From the NCBI RefSeq assembly GCF_047495875.1, contig NC_092463.1, positions 23,363,224 through 23,427,223 on the forward strand: 64,000 bases of DNA, in the 5' to 3' direction. The number at the start of each line of letters is the position of its first letter. Positions within the stretch are counted from its first letter, which is position 1. The notes beneath the pieces are model-generated. The model saw only the letters and a program-made list of their open reading frames with translations, made no database searches and was not told the DNA's origin. This stretch comes from Pithys albifrons albifrons (lineage: Eukaryota; Chordata; Aves; Passeriformes; Thamnophilidae). Shown piece after piece: positions 59,261 through 64,000 of this stretch. The translations under genes were made by a program, and so were the position numbers.

Positions 59261-62200
59261 CTGGATTAAGATCTCTGTGAGGTACAGTTGTGGCCATTCC
59301 TTTACCTATTGTGGAATGGCTGCCCATAAATAAATTCTTTTTTTACAGCCTGCAGTTTTTGTCTAACCTGTTGATATTATTGGTCTCCTCAGTCCTGCAT
59401 CACCAGAATTTCGCTATAGCTGTGTTTGCAAAATAGTTATTGCTTTTGTTTGTTTGAAACTTATCTTGCGCATAGTTTGAGTGAGTGCCCATAGTTGTAA
59501 GTATTGGAAATGTTGGTGACTGACAGTCCTGCTCTCACTTTCTTGACCGACTTTATGATTTAGTAATTCTCAATTGTATGCCACTCAGCCTGCATGTCTC
59601 CAAATTAAAGAGATAAATCTCTCCTTATAATGCAGTTGCTCCATCCTCTAAATTCCTGTTGTACAATTTATGTGCTTGCATGAAACACAAGTGCTTAAAT
59701 GCGGATACAAGTCAGTCTCTCAGTAGCTACATTTCCCAGCTGTCTGTCACAAGGCAGAGTTGGCTGCCCTGTTAAAGCAGTCAGTGTTCACAGCATAACT
59801 CTTTTTGAGCACCTTCTATCTGACCTTTTTTAAAGCAGTAGCAAGCAAATTCCAAGAACACTTGTGGGATGAAGTGCAGCAGCTTTCTCTGTTTGTGGAT
59901 GGAGACTGGCCAATTCACAGCCATCCCTAAGGATATTTAGCTTTTTCTTGGCCTGAAACCAGCTGTTAAAAAGGGCCAGATCCTCACTAGTTGTTTGTGG
60001 AGATTCTGGTCATTTGGGTTACAATGCTGGCCAGACACCCATTTATACTTTTTGTAGTGATTCCTCCCTGTTTCAGTACCGAACAAGTGAATTCATTTTT
60101 ACTCCTTGGTAGTCAGTACTCTTCCTTTATGTGACAGGATATGCATGGGGAGAATGTGGTCAGCTGCAGGAACAGATACAGGGTAGCAGCCACATTTGGA
60201 TGCACTTGACCTGATTTTGGGCCAGGACACTGATGGTCTCTATCTTGAGAAGTGGATCTTTAGAGGAAGTTGATTCTGCAGATATCACCTATCGGTTCAC
60301 TGGTCTCCAAAAAGGGTGGAAGTTACATTCCGGTGGTGTGGTTATGATAAAACTGGTTCTTATATGTTATCATTGTTGATTTCTGGCAGCTTATTATTTA
60401 TTAAGTTGTCTTGGTTTATTGAAAATAATTCAGATATTGTTTTTAATGAATCAATTTTAATAAACTGAGGAGTTATTTCTTTCATGGATGACTGAAAAGC
60501 TCTTTTTGGGACCCATGTTGAGCAACGATTCTTTTCTCAGTTTTAGGTCCTGTAACTGATTTGACTGGATAGTGAAGCGAAGGCTGAAATGTTTAATTTT
60601 ATTATATTGTTAGGAATTAAAGGATGTAAAAGCAAAGCTAACTAAGAGTAAGGCTTGGTCTAACTAAACATGGATGACTAGTCTGGTAAGCAGAAGACTG
60701 TAAATGGAAATTTGCTGCATTTTTTTCTCTTTTAAAAAAGTAAAGATTTAAAGAATGGAATGAGAGCAAGTGTTGCTTTTAGGTATTAATAAAAATCACT
60801 GAATGAGTCCACATACTCTCCTGTTATTGCTGATTTTGCCAGATGAGTGTGGGAATAGTGTGAGCTACAACTGAATTTTCCATTGCAGTTACCTGAGTTG
60901 TGCAAGTCATGGGGCACATTTCCTCTATCCCATTCTATAAACACAGTGCTATGAAACCTGCAGCACCTTTTCTAGATACATTCTGTACTGGAGTGTCTTC
61001 CTGTGTCTTAAGAAGAATAATACTCCCCAGAGTCATTCTCCCACATCTCTAACTGCTGCATTCTCACTGCCAAGAATGTAACCTTGTTCAGCCTTTGCAC
61101 CAGATGGTGTCCTGGGAGCTTCATAAGTCAAACTAAGAAATTGCTGCATACCAGAATAAACTCTCACAGACAACTAGTGAGGAATAAATGCATACACAGT
61201 TCATTTACTCCCGATCTCACATCTCTTGTTCTCAAAACACTTTCTACATCTTAGGAACTAACACTGTCACCATAAATGGTTGACTCAGCATAGTTACCAT
61301 TTTTATAGTGAATGATAATCTGCTTTCCCACAAATTCTCACTGTTTCACACTATTTCTTTTCCTGAACAGAAACAGACCAGGTGCTTTTCTCTTGGATGC
61401 TTTACCGATGTCTATCTAAGTCAATGCAGAGTTCTTGTACTCAGCTGTTCTCAGAAAAGACTTCTGTTCTTGCAGGCTTAATTTTTTTCAAAATTATCAT
61501 GTTTTATCTAATAAAAGCTGCTACGCTGGTCTACAAAGTCATCTTAGAATGATTTGCAGCTGTAGCAGTTCTAATGATGTAAGGAGAAAAGTGACTCAGG
61601 GCAATTGCTCCCTCTGCTGTGTAATCCTTCTGCCAGAAGGTCTGCACTCGCAGAGTCATTCAGGTCTGTGTTTCCTGTACCACAGTTATATTGCTGGGTA
61701 TTGATGCCTTGTGCATAGTACAGATTTTGAGAAACCTTTAATCCCTGGCCTTTCAACACCAGAACATTAAATTTTTTGCCACACCAGAGAAAAAATTACA
61801 TTTTAATATTTATAAACAGTAGCATAAAATTAGAATTTTAATAAAAGTAAAATAACTAAAATATTTTGAATTCCACAAGGTATCATATTTATACATTTTT
61901 TAAATACAACATTTCTAGGATTTTGGTTTTAGGAAGCAGCACTACACAAGGAAATTTTTGATTTAAATGAAAACGGAAATGTCCAGTACTTTCAGCAGAT
62001 TTTCATGTACAGTGAATACACTGCTCCTTGAGAACCTTCTGTATACCACAGAGAGCCAGGCTGAGGCAGTACAAAAGCAGAAGGAATCCAGAAGTGGTGC
62101 TGCTGTTCCAGCTGGCACAATGTGCTGCTTTGCAGGTAGCCTTTCTTGCTCTCCTCTCCTGTCATCCAGGCAGGGGTAGAGGAGCCAGCAGTGAGTGACT

Positions 62201-62499
62201 AGTGCTTGCAGCATTCAGCTCTAGGCTGAGGTTTGGACCGGGCTCCACATGCCTCCTGAGAAATTAAAAGGTAGGGATGTTATCTGTCATTTAGTGGCAG
62301 CTCACTACTTCATTGCCCAGTCTCCATATTCATCTGGGCTTAGCAGTACTGTTCCATCTTGGTTTGTGTTTGCTTTTTTCCCCTGAGATAATTAGAAGGA
62401 TGCAGCTGATGTTGCTCAATAACATAAATACTATACTGAGAGTAGCTCTGGATTGTTCAGATAAAACCTGAAATGCCCTTGTCCTTTCAGGGTCCTTTT

Positions 62500-62617
62500 G
62501 CTGGTTTTGAAAGTACCTTCTAGGGGAAGATTACCTGTCCATGGCAGGTGAGTTGGAACTAAATGATCTTTAAGGTCTCTTCCAACCCAAACCATTCCAT
62601 GATTCTATGATTCTTTG
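62500..62617 (+). mobile_element. CR1 LINE 3' end
   Basis: A short 3' terminal piece: ACTAAATGATCTTTAAGGTC, TCTTCCAACCCAAACCATTC and ATGATTCTATGATTC. Confidence 0.85.
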
Positions 62618-63290
62618 AAACTATGTTGTTGTGAACAAATTGATTGAAAGTTCTCATTGCGAGGAGTTAGTTTAATATGGAATGGTCCCACAAAGTGAAA
62701 CTGGAGCTTTTTGACAAGAAGTTTGTTACAAGATTTCATTATTTTGGGCTGGAGAATAGAAGCAAGATTATATGTTACAAAACACATGTAAGGAAGCAAT
62801 TATAAATACGCTCCAGATCAAGACACTTCCATGAATTATTCAGTGGATTATTTTAATATATCAAAAGTGGATAACAAAGGACAGGATTGAGCTATCAGAT
62901 GTTGGGAGGCAATTCACTGAGGTGGAATTTATCTTCATGTGTGCTTGACTTTGCTTAATTTCTCTTTCATGAGAAAATTTTAGTGCAGTCCTGTGAATAG
63001 GGGCCATGGGACTCCTATTAATTTACCACTATATGTTTCTATTCCTTTATGAACTACATTATAAACCCACTTTATGTTCAAAACTATTTTTATTATAGTT
63101 GTGACTGTTTTCATTTCATTTCATTATGGAAGGAAACAGAATAAGAGAAAGTTAATTGTGAGATTACAAGTGAATGGTCTGAAGCCACAGAAGGAAATAT
63201 TCATATAAAAGATTAGAACTGAAGGTTTCTATCATTTGTGACAAGGAAATGCTTTGGGAAAATGTTACAGAGATGGGGATACTGAATAAA

Positions 63291-64000
63291 ATCATAGAAT
63301 CATAGAATCATAGAATCGATTGGGTTGGAAAAGACCTCCAAGATCATCGAGTCCAACCCTTGGTCCAACTCTAGCTCATTTACTAGATCATGGCACCCAG
63401 CGCCATGTCCAATCTGCATTTAAAGATCTCTAGGGATGGTGAATCCACCACCTCTCCGGGCAGCCCATTCCAATGCCTGATTACTCTCTCTGTAAAAAAT
63501 TTTTTTCTGATATCCAACTTAAATTTCCCCTGGCAGAGCTTAAGCCCATGCCCCCTTGTTCTATTGCTGAGTGCCTGGGAGAAGAGACCAGCCCCCACCT
63601 GGCTATAACTTCCCTTCAGGTAGTTATAGACAGTGATGAGGTCACCTCTGAGCCTCCTCTTCTCCAGGCTAAACAACCCCAGCTCCCTCAGCCTCTCCCC
63701 ATAGGACTTGTGCTCCAGTCCCTTCACCAGCCTTGTTGCTCTTCTCTGGACCCGCTCCAGCATCTCAATATCCTTTCTGAACTGAGGGGCCCAGAACTGA
63801 ACACAGTACTCAAGGTGTGGCCTCACCAATGCAGAGTACAGGGGAAGGATCACTTCCCTGGTCCTGCTGGCCACGCTATTTTTGATACAGGACAGGATCC
63901 CATTGGCCTTCTTGGCCACCTGGGCACACTGTTGACTCATGTTGAGCTTCCTGTCAATTAGTACTCCAAGGTCCTTTTCTGCCTGGCTGCTCTCCAGCCA
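63291..64000 (-). mobile_element. CR1 LINE copy running off the right edge, frame largely open
   Basis: On the - strand the reverse-transcriptase C-terminal region stays open from the window edge to about 63383 (roughly 200 codons). Visible blocks are [57 protein letters not shown] and [20 protein letters not shown]. The element ends with the ATAGAATCATAGAATCAT repeat (as seen on the + strand) at 63291. The open frame and near-consensus sequence make this the youngest CR1 copy in the window. Its 5' end is outside. Confidence 0.95.

Larger units (their letters stand above)
56761..62490. other. Intergenic region, no gene recognised
   Basis: No supported exon. Contains a 37-bp tandem duplication at 58000-58073 and an eroded, possibly very old interspersed repeat near 59098-59260. 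Confidence 0.5.

Overview
The window is vertebrate nuclear DNA, almost certainly from a bird. The coding exons are split by introns with GT..AG borders. Two CpG islands mark two promoters. The dispersed repeats are CR1 LINE fragments, ending in the (ATTCTATGAT)-type tail typical of archosaur CR1, together with solo LTR-like pieces of avian ERVL type. I cannot name the species. There are no bacterial or plasmid features, no CRISPR array and no RNA gene that I can support.

Two genes can be read completely, and they converge. ANGEL1 (+ strand, start codon at 17190, stop at 26271, ten coding exons, 677 residues) encodes a CCR4-type endonuclease/exonuclease/phosphatase-fold protein. VASH1 (- strand, start codon at 47852, stop at 37970, seven coding exons, 354 residues) encodes vasohibin-1, the tubulin tyrosine carboxypeptidase. 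All splice junctions are phase-consistent. The tail-to-tail ANGEL1-VASH1 order is the one I know from human 14q24.3, so this is conserved amniote synteny. Left of ANGEL1 and head-to-head with it, on the - strand, lie two exons (12739-12616 and 11402-11230) of an LRRC74A-like leucine-rich-repeat gene, which is also the expected neighbour. Its remaining exons were not found with confidence.

Layout: 1-9146, no recognisable gene; 9147-9528, LTR-like repeat (+); 10373-12739, LRRC74A-like exons with a second LTR-like repeat (-) in the second intron; 15714-15793, a perfect 29-bp inverted repeat; 16880-17560, ANGEL1 CpG island; 17190-27.8 kb, ANGEL1 with a CR1 copy in intron 7; 27.8-33 kb, intergenic; about 33-38 kb, probable long VASH1 3' UTR; 38-47.85 kb, VASH1; 47.3-48.6 kb, VASH1 CpG island; 48.6-64 kb, repeat-bearing intergenic DNA on the side where ESRRB lies in human, with at least five CR1 pieces, one about 2.2 kb and one running off the right edge.

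The most informative observations are these. A retained-intron ORF after VASH1 exon 4 would give a short isoform whose private tail length equals that of human VASH1B. A hexanucleotide repeat lies in the VASH1 start codon. An exact decamer, CGGGCGATAA, occurs three times in the VASH1 promoter island. The perfect hairpin upstream of ANGEL1 has the layout of a template-switch event. I did not find an undescribed multi-gene system here; this is ordinary vertebrate gene territory with several local oddities.
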